Positions 1 through 5,881 of a stretch of DNA of 7,877 bases are shown in pieces. Source of the stretch: Oscillospiraceae bacterium (lineage in GTDB: Bacteria; Bacillota; Clostridia; Oscillospirales; Acutalibacteraceae); NCBI GenBank assembly GCA_009779455.1, contig WREG01000085.1:1-7877 (forward strand), written 5' to 3'. Below the pieces are notes generated by a model, which was not told the origin of the DNA, searched no databases, and saw only the letters and a program-made list of their open reading frames with translations. Position 1 is the first letter of the stretch; the number at the start of each line of letters is the position of its first letter. The position numbers were made by a program, and so were the translations under genes.

Positions 1-759
1 ACCACGGAATATGCGGTACTGACGACATCGCAAATAAAATTAAGGAACATCGCGACGCGTGACGATGACCTTGCTTACTTTGACGAATTGATAAAAACCC
101 TTATGGCATTATTCGAACAAAGCATCGCCATCGTGCCTATTTTGGGCTATTGCTATGACCCGGGCAGTGAAAACGGAACCGGGTATATATTTCAGCCAAG
201 GGCAAAGGGGGAAGAGCTTTATGACGACGCGGTTATGACTAAATATTATGCATGGGCGCAAAAAAATCCCGGCGGCGCATATTTGTCAAGCGATATTGAC
301 GCGGAAGAATACATCCTTTCCAGAACGGATTTTATATCGAAAGCGCCGCAAAAACATTTTGACAAATTTATAAGCGACATTATCGTTTTGCTCGACAGCG
401 ATATCCTGATAGATTTTATGGGGAAAAGCAATTTTTTCTATGACGGTACGGCAGGATTCCAATTTGTTGACCTCGATTCGCATACCGATTATAAATACGG
501 GTTGGCCGAACATAAACCTGACAGCATGGGATTGGCAAGTATATACGGTTTTACGCCATGCCACTTTGCGGCCGGCACAAAGATTCTCCCGGGGCTTGCA
601 TTGGACAAAAAGGCGATTTCAAAGATTGGCAAAAAAGGACGGCAAAAACTGGCGCAGGATAATAGGACTATTTTTGAAAAGTGCAGGACCGCGATGTTCA
701 ATAACGGAATCTCGGAAAAACAGCTGGATAATTCACTTGAAATGCTTAAAATATATTAA
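1..759 (+). CDS. Hypothetical protein, possible protein-kinase-like fold (5' partial)
   Basis: The reading frame is open from base 1 with no convincing internal start (TTG at 88 lacks a Shine-Dalgarno site), so 252 codons of a longer gene are visible. I do not recognise the family with certainty. The layout resembles a degenerate kinase fold. A hinge-like stretch, LGYCYDP then GYIFQPRAKGEELYD (about residues 48-75), is followed by a helical region. Then comes ILIDFMGKSNFFYDG (about 135-149), which could be a catalytic-loop equivalent with Asp138 and Asn144. FVDLDS (about 156-161) could be the metal-binding Asp position. The Asp-to-Asn spacing is six rather than the usual five, so activity is uncertain. 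No signal peptide or membrane segment is visible. It ends 19 bases before the next promoter and has no good GC-rich terminator. A phage or accessory protein of unknown function is an equally open reading. Confidence 0.6.
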   Translation, partial: TTEYAVLTTSQIKLRNIATRDDDLAYFDELIKTLMALFEQSIAIVPILGYCYDPGSENGTGYIFQPRAKGEELYDDAVMTKYYAWAQKNPGGAYLSSDIDAEEYILSRTDFISKAPQKHFDKFISDIIVLLDSDILIDFMGKSNFFYDGTAGFQFVDLDSHTDYKYGLAEHKPDSMGLASIYGFTPCHFAAGTKILPGLALDKKAISKIGKKGRQKLAQDNRTIFEKCRTAMFNNGISEKQLDNSLEMLKIY

Positions 760-778
760 AAAATATTTTTATTTGTTA

Positions 779-807
779 TTGACAATAGAACATTTGTATG
801 CTATGAT
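779..807 (+). promoter_or_regulatory. Sigma-A promoter for the DUF1450-like gene
   Basis: TTGACA (779-784), a 17-nt spacer and TATGAT (802-807) match the housekeeping consensus at 11 of 12 positions. A TG two bases upstream of the -10 (799-800) makes it an extended -10. Transcription would start near 814, giving a leader of roughly 38 nt before the ATG at 852. Confidence 0.8.
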
Positions 808-851
808 AAATTTGCTTAAGCAACAAAATAAAAAAGAATGGAGGCGTGAAA

Positions 852-1076
852 ATGGCGGAAGCAAAAAAGGTGCGCGTATGCAAAAAATGTTCGGGCTTTG
901 ACGTGACAGAGCTGAAAGGCATGGTCAAGGTCAAAGACCACACCACCGGCTGCATAGGCAAATGCCTGGGCAAAAACCCGGCTCTTGAAGGCAAGGTTTA
1001 CGGCTTTTTGAACGGCGAATTTACCGTATGCGACACCAAAGAGGAATTCTTTGCTAAAATCGCTGAAATAGTTTAA
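852..1076 (+). CDS. Small Cys-rich DUF1450-like protein
   Basis: This is a 74-residue cytoplasmic protein. The ATG at 852 is chosen because GGAGG (840-844) lies 7 nt upstream; the in-frame GTG at 846 is only 1 nt from it. Cysteines occur as C-x2-C near the N-terminus (VCKKC) and as C-x3-C in GCIGKC, with one more in FTVCDT. The second half, GCIGKC then VYGFLNGEFTVCDTKEEF, matches the pattern of the DUF1450/YuzB family (GCxxxC, then an A/G-L-V/L-NGE strand, then D-T/x-PE), which is related to thioredoxin-fold [2Fe-2S] proteins. The third Cys of the family's GCxxCxxC segment appears to be missing here, while the extra N-terminal pair is present. Function is unknown; metal or Fe-S binding is an inference. 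It has its own strong promoter and is probably monocistronic. Confidence 0.8.
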   Translation: MAEAKKVRVCKKCSGFDVTELKGMVKVKDHTTGCIGKCLGKNPALEGKVYGFLNGEFTVCDTKEEFFAKIAEIV

Positions 1077-1102
1077 AAACACACATTGCATAGCCGCCGC
1101 GT

Positions 1103-1207
1103 TAAGGCAACCTCTATTTACCCTGTTTTAATAAAATTAAACATTGAATTTTCAAGCTTTACCCTACGTTTGAACCTCAAAAGTTGAGGTTTTTAGAGGT
1201 TGCCTTA
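1103..1207. mobile_element. MITE-like element with 14-bp perfect inverted repeats
   Basis: TAAGGCAACCTCTA (1103-1116) is the exact reverse complement of TAGAGGTTGCCTTA (1194-1207). If the terminal TA on each side is a target duplication, the element is 101 bp (1105-1205) with 12-bp ends, as expected for a non-autonomous relative of TA-inserting elements (Tc1/mariner-IS630 type or similar). No coding capacity is present. The interior has an 8-bp hairpin at 1173-1191 and an 8-bp direct repeat TTTACCCT at 1117-1124 and 1158-1165. It sits between the DUF1450-like gene and the rhodanese gene, 24 nt before the latter's ATG. An RNA regulatory structure is the main alternative. Confidence 0.45.
1173..1195 (+). 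terminator. Possible terminator hairpin inside the repeat element
   Basis: AACCTCAA (1173-1180) pairs with TTGAGGTT (1184-1191) across a 3-nt AAG loop and runs directly into five T residues (1190-1194). This could end transcription from the upstream promoter at 779-807. The stem is short with only three G-C pairs, so efficiency would be modest. Confidence 0.4.
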
Positions 1208-1230
1208 TATTGACGTAAAGGAAATAAATA

Positions 1231-1680
1231 ATGAAACGCTTATCAATTTTTATTTTAATGATATTTTTATGCCTGTTTTGCTCCTGCGGGGCGCAAAATA
1301 CGGCGGGCAATGAAAACGAAGCGTCCTTAACCTCGATTAAAGTATCAGAATCTGATTTTTATATTGACAAGTATAAAAAAATATCCGCCGAACAGGCCAA
1401 AGCTATAATGGATGAAAGCAGGCCTTATATTTTATTGGATGTCAGAACCGATGAGGAATTTAAAGAAAGCCGTATAGAAGGCGCCGTCCTCATCCCCGAT
1501 TATGAAATAAAAGGCCGCGCCGAAGCCGAGCTGCCGGACAAGGACGCTTTGATATTGGTTTATTGCCGGAGCGGGCGGAGAAGCGCAAACGCCGCTTATG
1601 ATCTGATCGATATGGGATATACAAACGTTTATGATTTCGGCGGCATTATCGACTGGACGTATGAAACGGCCGGCGGATAG
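1231..1680 (+). CDS. Rhodanese-domain lipoprotein
   Basis: This is a 149-residue exported single-domain rhodanese. The ATG at 1231 is preceded by AAAGGA (1217-1222), 8 nt away. The N-terminus (MKRL followed by a hydrophobic core to about residue 16) is a signal peptide. FCSC with Cys19 is the probable lipidation site, although Phe at -3 is not the preferred residue. The rhodanese domain spans about residues 50-148, with the LLDVRTDEEF motif (68-77) and the active-site loop CRSGRRS (112-118), whose Cys112 would carry the persulfide. The loop residues are intact, so sulfurtransferase or sulfur-carrier activity on the outer face of the membrane is plausible. Substrate is unknown. It ends in a strong terminator and appears monocistronic; its promoter is unclear because the repeat element at 1103-1207 lies immediately upstream. 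Confidence 0.88.
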   Translation: MKRLSIFILMIFLCLFCSCGAQNTAGNENEASLTSIKVSESDFYIDKYKKISAEQAKAIMDESRPYILLDVRTDEEFKESRIEGAVLIPDYEIKGRAEAELPDKDALILVYCRSGRRSANAAYDLIDMGYTNVYDFGGIIDWTYETAGG

Positions 1681-1701
1681 GCATCCCCTCACGGAATATA
1701 T

Positions 1702-1737
1702 AAAAGTCAGGCAAAAAAAACTTTTGCTTGACTTTTT
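1702..1737 (+). terminator. Strong hairpin terminator after the rhodanese gene
   Basis: Bases 1702-1716 (AAAAGTCAGGCAAAA) pair with 1722-1736 (TTTTGCTTGACTTTT) across a 5-nt AAAAC loop. The stem is 15 bp with a single G-U pair and ends in a five-T run (1733-1737). It lies 21 nt past the rhodanese stop codon. The A-rich left arm would also serve as a T-tract on the other strand, but no gene reads in that direction here. Confidence 0.85.
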
Positions 1738-1756
1738 GTATCAGAATGATTATAAT
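1728..1756 (+). promoter_or_regulatory. Sigma-A promoter of the Fur-family/ABC operon, overlapping the terminator
   Basis: TTGACT (1728-1733), a 17-nt spacer and a perfect TATAAT (1751-1756) match consensus at 11 of 12 positions. The -35 box is made from the right arm of the terminator stem. The start of transcription would be near 1763, giving a leader of about 38 nt to the ATG at 1801. TGATTATAATTGAAT (1747-1761) has only weak similarity to a Fur/PerR box and is not claimed as an operator. Confidence 0.82.
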
Positions 1757-1800
1757 TGAATTCGGCAATCGTTTTCAAATTGGAAAGGACAGTCATATTG

Positions 1801-2196
1801 ATGGCCGGACGGTGCAACTACAACACAAAACAGCGCGAGACAATTTTATCTTATCTTGCAAAAAACAGCGGCAGGCCGCTGACAGCCGAAATGATGGCAA
1901 ACGATTTGTCCGGCAGCGTGGGAAAAACAACGGTGTACCGGAACCTTGATTATTTAGCCAAAAAAAAAGCCGTCATTAAAGTGGATATACCGGACGGAAA
2001 AGGCGCGTATTATCAATATATGGACAGCTCAAACGGCAACAGCTGCCATTTGCTTTGCACAGGATGCGGCAAAATCATTGACGCGGACTGCAATTTCGTC
2101 TCGGAACTAAGCGTTCATGTCCGCAAGGAGCATCAATTTAAGCTTGACAATCTGAAAACCGTTTTATACGGGTTATGCAAAAGCTGCACATCATAA
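1801..2196 (+). CDS. Fur-family metalloregulator, Zur-like
   Basis: This is a 131-residue dimeric DNA-binding repressor of the ferric uptake regulator family. ATG 1801 is preferred: GGAAAGGA (1782-1789) lies 11 nt upstream, and the earlier in-frame TTG (1756) overlaps the -10 box. A TTG at 1798 is a possible alternative. The winged helix occupies about residues 8-72, with GKTTVYRNLDYL (41-52) as the recognition helix typical of the family. Two Cys pairs, CTGC (86-89) and CKSC (126-129), form the structural Zn site. Cys82, His83, Cys97, His106 and His111 are candidate sensor ligands. The Cys-rich sensor region resembles clostridial zinc-type Fur proteins more than PerR or iron Fur. It is promoter-proximal to a metal ABC transporter, so autoregulated zinc control is the likely role; the metal is inferred. 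A nine-A run (1960-1968) lies within the coding sequence. Confidence 0.9.
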   Translation: MAGRCNYNTKQRETILSYLAKNSGRPLTAEMMANDLSGSVGKTTVYRNLDYLAKKKAVIKVDIPDGKGAYYQYMDSSNGNSCHLLCTGCGKIIDADCNFVSELSVHVRKEHQFKLDNLKTVLYGLCKSCTS

Positions 2197-2202
2197 AAAG
2201 TT

Positions 2203-2217
2203 AAAACAAGTTGTTTT
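2203..2217. promoter_or_regulatory. Perfect 7-1-7 palindrome, candidate Fur-family operator
   Basis: AAAACAA-G-TTGTTTT is a perfect inverted repeat around a single base. It is placed 6 nt after the regulator stop codon and 17 nt before the substrate-binding protein ATG. The 7-1-7 layout is the one used by Fur, PerR and related operators, but the bases do not match their usual consensus (TGATAATNATTATCA). No good -35/-10 pair surrounds it. A weak 6-bp RNA hairpin is an alternative. Confidence 0.35.
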
Positions 2218-2234
2218 CGGGGGTTTTTAAACGC

Positions 2235-3188
2235 ATGAAAAAATTATCGGCAATTATCCTTTTCATTATTCTCCTGACAAGCGTTTTATCCGGCTGTTCA
2301 GCGAAACTTGAACAGGGTGACGACAAAAAAATAAATATTGTGGCAACTATTTTCCCCGAATATGACTTCGCGAGGGCAATTGTCGGGGATAAAGCGAATG
2401 TGCAGCTGCTCATCCAGCCGGGATCTTCTGTTCATTCGTTTGACCCGTCCCCTTCGGATATGGTTAAAGCCCAAAAAGCGGACGTGTTTATTTTTATAGG
2501 CGGCGAAAGCGACATATGGGTGGAGGACAGGCTGCTGGACTCTTTGGATACGTCAAAAATGATAATTATCCGTTTAATAGACCATATAGATATGCTTGAA
2601 GAAGAAATAAAAGAAGGTATGGAGGTTGCGGAATATGACGCGGGCGACGGCGATGAGCTTGAATATGACGAGCATATCTGGACTTCGCCTAAAAACGCAA
2701 TAAAGCTGATTGATGTTATCTGCGACGGGATTTGCGAAAAAGACGCCGAAAACGCCGATACTTATAAGGCAAACGCTAAAAAATATCAGGATGATCTGAA
2801 AGCTGTTGATGCGGAGATCGCCGATGCTGTTGCGAACGCTAAACGCGATAAGATAATAGTCGCAGACAAATTCCCGTTTTTATATTTCGTAAACGCTTAC
2901 GGCCTTGATTATGAGGCGGCATTCCCGGGATGCAGCGATCAGGCCGACGCAGGGGCAAAAGCCATCACACACCTTGTAAATGCGGTGAAAAGCGAAGATA
3001 TACCGTATATTTATTATGTTGAATTGAGCAATAAAAGCGTCGCCGCGGCGATAAGCGAGCAGACCGGCGCGGAAGCGCTTTTGCTGAACTCCTGCCACAA
3101 TGTCAGCAACACGGATTTTAATAACGGCATCACTTATCTTGATTTAATGAAACATAATGTTGAGAGTTTGAAGAAGGGGTTAAATTAA
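2235..3188 (+). CDS. znuA: Metal (probably zinc) ABC transporter substrate-binding lipoprotein
   Basis: This 317-residue membrane-anchored protein captures the metal for the importer encoded next. ATG 2235 starts a clear lipoprotein signal, a hydrophobic stretch ending in LSGC (18-21) with Cys21 lipidated; the frame also opens at TTG 2211, which would add an unneeded extension. Family features are TIFPEYDFARAI (39-50), His67 in PGSSVHSFDPS, His147 in YDEHIWTSPKNA, and the C-terminal TYLDLMKHN. In classical ZnuA/PsaA proteins the third ligand is His or Glu; here that segment reads DKFPFLYFVNAYGLDY, with Asp211-Lys212. The fourth region is NSCHNVS with His288, as in a clostridial subfamily. The loop before His147 (about 121-146) is rich in Glu and Asp rather than His, so Mn or another metal cannot be excluded. 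It overlaps the ATPase gene by 1 nt. Confidence 0.9.
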   Translation: MKKLSAIILFIILLTSVLSGCSAKLEQGDDKKINIVATIFPEYDFARAIVGDKANVQLLIQPGSSVHSFDPSPSDMVKAQKADVFIFIGGESDIWVEDRLLDSLDTSKMIIIRLIDHIDMLEEEIKEGMEVAEYDAGDGDELEYDEHIWTSPKNAIKLIDVICDGICEKDAENADTYKANAKKYQDDLKAVDAEIADAVANAKRDKIIVADKFPFLYFVNAYGLDYEAAFPGCSDQADAGAKAITHLVNAVKSEDIPYIYYVELSNKSVAAAISEQTGAEALLLNSCHNVSNTDFNNGITYLDLMKHNVESLKKGLN

Positions 3189-3895
3189 TGGGCAGCATTA
3201 TTTCCGTTCAAAATGTTTCCGTAAAATATGACTCCGGATTTGCGGTAAAAGACGTCAGCTTTGACGTTTGCGAAGGCGACTACTTCTGCATTGTAGGTGA
3301 AAACGGGTCGGGCAAAAGCACCTTGATGAACACGGTTTTAGGGCTGATCAGGCCGAGCGGCGGCCGTGTGGCATATAACGGGCTGAAACAAAACCAAATA
3401 GGGTTTATACCGCAACAAACGGCCGTGCAGAAAGATTTTCCCACAAGCGTCCGGGAAGTCATCCTGTCAGGCTGCACGAACCGCCGGGGCGTTCTGCCGT
3501 TTCACGCCAACAAAGACCGACAGAGGGTAAGGGATAACATCAAACGCCTTGATATAGAGCCGCTTGCCCGCAAATCATACTGCGATTTGTCTGGGGGGCA
3601 GCAGCAGCGCGTGCTTTTGGCGCGGGCTCTGTGTTCTGCCGATAAAATCCTGTTGCTTGACGAACCGGCCGGCGGCCTTGACCCTGTGATGGCAAATGAA
3701 TTATACGGCCTGTTGGGGGAGTTGAATAATAGCGGCGCTGCTATTGTAATGATTTCCCACGATATGGCAAGCGCCGTTAAATACGCGGGGAAAATCCTGC
3801 ATATGCAGACCTCGCCCCTGTTTTACGGTAAAAAAAAAGACTATCTCGCGTCGCCTGTTTATAAAAAGATTGTTGGGGGGGCCGCGGATGCTTGA
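3188..3895 (+). CDS. znuC: Metal ABC transporter ATP-binding protein
   Basis: This 235-residue cytoplasmic ATPase powers the importer. All nucleotide-binding motifs are intact: Walker A GENGSGKS (37-44), Q-loop Gln76 in GFIPQQ, signature LSGGQ (134-138), Walker B ILLLDEP (154-160) with catalytic Glu159, D-loop GGLDP (162-166) and switch His191. The length and the PTSVREVILSGC segment fit the Mn/Zn/Fe-chelate importer ATPases. The ATG at 3188 shares one base with the preceding TAA stop and has AAGGGG (3174-3179) 8 nt upstream. The end overlaps the permease start by 8 nt, indicating translational coupling. A nine-A run (3830-3838) and a seven-G run (3875-3881) lie near the 3' end. Confidence 0.95.
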   Translation: MGSIISVQNVSVKYDSGFAVKDVSFDVCEGDYFCIVGENGSGKSTLMNTVLGLIRPSGGRVAYNGLKQNQIGFIPQQTAVQKDFPTSVREVILSGCTNRRGVLPFHANKDRQRVRDNIKRLDIEPLARKSYCDLSGGQQQRVLLARALCSADKILLLDEPAGGLDPVMANELYGLLGELNNSGAAIVMISHDMASAVKYAGKILHMQTSPLFYGKKKDYLASPVYKKIVGGAADA

Positions 3896-4724
3896 TATGG
3901 TTAACGAAATGTTGTCAATGCCGTTTGTCGTGAGGGCGCTGATTGTAGGCGTTCTGGTCGCTCTTTGCGCCGCCCTGCTCGGCGTCAGCCTCGTTTTAAA
4001 ACGGTATTCCATGATAGGCGACGGGCTTTCCCACGTGGGCTTCGGCACGCTGGCCATAGCGCTTGCGTTCAACGTGGCGCCGCTTCAGGTTTCGATCCCG
4101 CTTGTTTTGCTTGCGGCGTTCCTGCTTCTGCGTTTAAGCGAAAACAGCAAAATAAAAGGCGACGCCGCCATAGCGCTCATATCAAGCAGCGCCCTGGCGG
4201 TCGGGGTTATCATCGTCGCGAAAGCCAAAGGGATGCCCGCAGACCTGTTCAATTATATGTTCGGCAGCATTTTGGCCATGAAAACGGGCGACTTGTATTT
4301 AAGCGTGGCCGTTTCCGCTGTGGTATTGACCCTTTATGTGCTTTTTTACAACAAAATTTATGCCGTTACCTTTGATGAAAAATTCGCGAAGGCGACGGGG
4401 ACTAAAACGGGGCTGTATAATATGCTCATAGCGCTGCTGACCGCTCTGGTTATAGTTGTGGGCATGAGGATGATGGGGGCCATGCTGATATCAAGCCTTA
4501 TCATTTTCCCCGCGCTGACATCCATGCGCGTCTTTAAAAGCTTTAAGGGGGTTGTAATATGCTCCGCCGGTTTATCGGCAGTCTGTTTTATAATCGGCCT
4601 TGTTGTTTCATACGCTTGGGATACGCCCGCCGGGGCCAGCATTGTCGTTGTGAACCTAGCCGCGTTTTTGGTGTTTTTTGCCGTTGGGTTTGTCAATAAA
4701 GCCCTAAGGCATTTATGCTGCTGA
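3888..4724 (+). CDS. znuB: Metal ABC transporter permease (ABC-3 family)
   Basis: This 278-residue polytopic membrane protein forms the metal channel, probably as a homodimer, with the ATPase encoded upstream. ATG 3888 lies inside the ATPase gene (8-nt overlap) and follows a seven-G tract (3875-3881) that serves as its ribosome-binding site. Roughly eight hydrophobic segments can be read, for example residues 14-37, 55-82, 93-112, 137-155, 177-192, 196-212, 222-242 and 250-270. Family landmarks are YSMIGDGLSHVGF (40-52), FDEKFAKATG (162-171), GAMLISSLIIFPA (197-209) and WDTPAGASIVVV (244-255), all typical of the ZnuB/MntB group. The length is normal. It is the last gene of the operon and converges on glf with only 23 nt between stop codons. 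Confidence 0.95.
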   Translation: MLDMVNEMLSMPFVVRALIVGVLVALCAALLGVSLVLKRYSMIGDGLSHVGFGTLAIALAFNVAPLQVSIPLVLLAAFLLLRLSENSKIKGDAAIALISSSALAVGVIIVAKAKGMPADLFNYMFGSILAMKTGDLYLSVAVSAVVLTLYVLFYNKIYAVTFDEKFAKATGTKTGLYNMLIALLTALVIVVGMRMMGAMLISSLIIFPALTSMRVFKSFKGVVICSAGLSAVCFIIGLVVSYAWDTPAGASIVVVNLAAFLVFFAVGFVNKALRHLCC

Positions 4725-4733
4725 AGCAGTAGC
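4717..4733 (+). terminator. Weak hairpin at the convergent znuB/glf junction
   Basis: Bases 4717-4723 (GCTGCTG) pair with 4727-4733 (CAGTAGC) across a 3-nt loop, giving a 7-bp stem with one G-U pair that spans the permease stop codon. No clear T-run follows on either strand. It is the only hairpin candidate I could find in the 23-nt convergent gap, so termination here may rely on another mechanism. Confidence 0.25.
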
Positions 4734-4747
4734 GAAATATGCGGGTT

Positions 4748-5842
4748 TTACATTTCCTGCCGTGCCGCGGCAAGCGCCGCTTCCGCGGTCTTATCCATAT
4801 CGTAGTATTTGTAATCCGCCAGCCTGCCGCCGAAAATCACGTTTTCTTCTCCTGCCGCCAGCGCCTTGTATTTTTCAAACAGGGCGTTGTTTTTGTCGTT
4901 GTTTACGGGGTAATAAGGCTCGTCGCCCTTTTTCCATTCCGACGAATATTCTTTCGCTATCACCGTCGCGGGCTGGGCGCCGAATTCAAAGTGCTTGAAC
5001 TCGATTATGCGCGTATAGGGGACTTCCTTTGACGTGTAGTTGACCACGGCGTTCCCCTGGTAATTATCCGTGTCGAGCCGCTCCTCCTCGAACCTTACGG
5101 AACGGTATTCAAGCTCGCCCAGGGAATAGCCGTAAAACTCGTCTATCAGCCCGGTGTATAAGGTCTTTTTCGCTATGCCGGGCTGCTCTTTTATAAGCTC
5201 AAAATAATCCGTGCCCGTACGGACGTCGGCTTTTTCAAGCATTTTTTCGATAATGCGCGTATAGCCTCCAATTGGGATGCCCTGATACCTGTCGTTGAAA
5301 TAGTTGTTGTCGTAGGTAAAGCGCACAGGCAAGCGTCTTATGATAAACGCCGGAAGCTCCGCGCAGGGCCGCCCCCATTGCTTTTCCGTGTATTCCTTGA
5401 TGAGCTTTTCGTAGATGTCCCTGCCTACCAGCTTCAGCGCCTGCTCCTCAAGGTTCTTCGGCTCGCCGATGTTCAATTCCGCTATCTGCCCGTTTATTTT
5501 GGCCTTCGCCTCGGCGGGCGTTTTGATCCCCCAAAGGCGGCTGAAGGTGTTCATATTGAAGGGCAGGTTGTAAAGCTCGTCATGGTAGACGGCGACGGGG
5601 GAGTTGACGTAGTGGTTGAAGTCCGCGAACCCGTTCATATAATCCCAGACCTCTTTGCTGGAGGTGTGGAATATGTGCGCTCCGTATTTGTGCACGTTTA
5701 TGCCGCCCTGTTCCTCGGTGTAGGCGTTCCCGCCTATATGCGGCCGTTTGTCTATCACAAGGCATTTTTTGCCGCGCTTCCCGGCCTCATACGCGAAAAT
5801 GCTGCCGTAAAGCCCAGATCCCGCTATTAAATAATCGTACAT
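4748..5842 (-). CDS. glf: UDP-galactopyranose mutase
   Basis: This 364-residue FAD-dependent enzyme interconverts UDP-galactopyranose and UDP-galactofuranose, supplying galactofuranose for surface glycans. The start ATG (5842) has AAAGGA (5851-5856 on the complementary strand) 8 nt upstream. The N-terminal Rossmann motif is AGSGLYGS (7-14). Then come DKRPHIGGNAY (31-41), the YGAHIFHT loop (53-60) near the flavin, EYTEKQWG (150-157), RLPVRFTYDNNYF (170-182) with Arg174, TRIIEFKHFE (277-286) with Arg278, YYPV (310-313) and GRLADYKYYDMD (339-350) with Arg340. These correspond to the conserved sugar-nucleotide-binding arginines and tyrosines of the family. Length is normal and no key residue is missing. 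It lies 39 nt downstream of the aldo/keto reductase gene on the same strand and is probably the last gene of the transcript. Base composition is clearly more GC-rich than that gene. Confidence 0.97.
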   Translation of the reverse strand: MYDYLIAGSGLYGSIFAYEAGKRGKKCLVIDKRPHIGGNAYTEEQGGINVHKYGAHIFHTSSKEVWDYMNGFADFNHYVNSPVAVYHDELYNLPFNMNTFSRLWGIKTPAEAKAKINGQIAELNIGEPKNLEEQALKLVGRDIYEKLIKEYTEKQWGRPCAELPAFIIRRLPVRFTYDNNYFNDRYQGIPIGGYTRIIEKMLEKADVRTGTDYFELIKEQPGIAKKTLYTGLIDEFYGYSLGELEYRSVRFEEERLDTDNYQGNAVVNYTSKEVPYTRIIEFKHFEFGAQPATVIAKEYSSEWKKGDEPYYPVNNDKNNALFEKYKALAAGEENVIFGGRLADYKYYDMDKTAEAALAAARQEM

Positions 5843-5881
5843 TTTTTTGTTCCTTTATTTATGAGAATTTTTCTTAAAGCG

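Noticed and set aside
748..769. AT-only inverted repeat AAAATAT/ATATTTT after the first gene
   Set aside because: It is a seven-pair stem with no G-C pairs and an 8-nt loop in a very AT-rich stretch; it is too weak to call a terminator.
1747..1761. Fur/PerR-like box over the operon -10 region
   Set aside because: Only about 9 of 14 positions match a Fur box, and most of the similarity comes from the -10 hexamer itself.
1756..1800. Longer N-terminus for the Fur-family protein from TTG 1756
   Set aside because: The codon overlaps the -10 box TATAAT and would precede the expected transcription start; the 1801 ATG has a good ribosome-binding site and gives the normal family length.
2144..2170. 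TTGACA followed by TATACG inside the end of the Fur-family gene
   Set aside because: The spacer is 15 nt and the -10 is poor; it is coding sequence, so an internal promoter is not supported.
3965..4375. 136-codon + strand frame within the permease gene
   Set aside because: It is an Arg-rich translation with no family features, wholly inside a clearly real gene in another frame; it is a shadow.
5378..5830. 150-codon + strand frame opposite glf
   Set aside because: It is antisense to a well-conserved enzyme gene in GC-rich DNA, with no ribosome-binding site or recognisable protein features.
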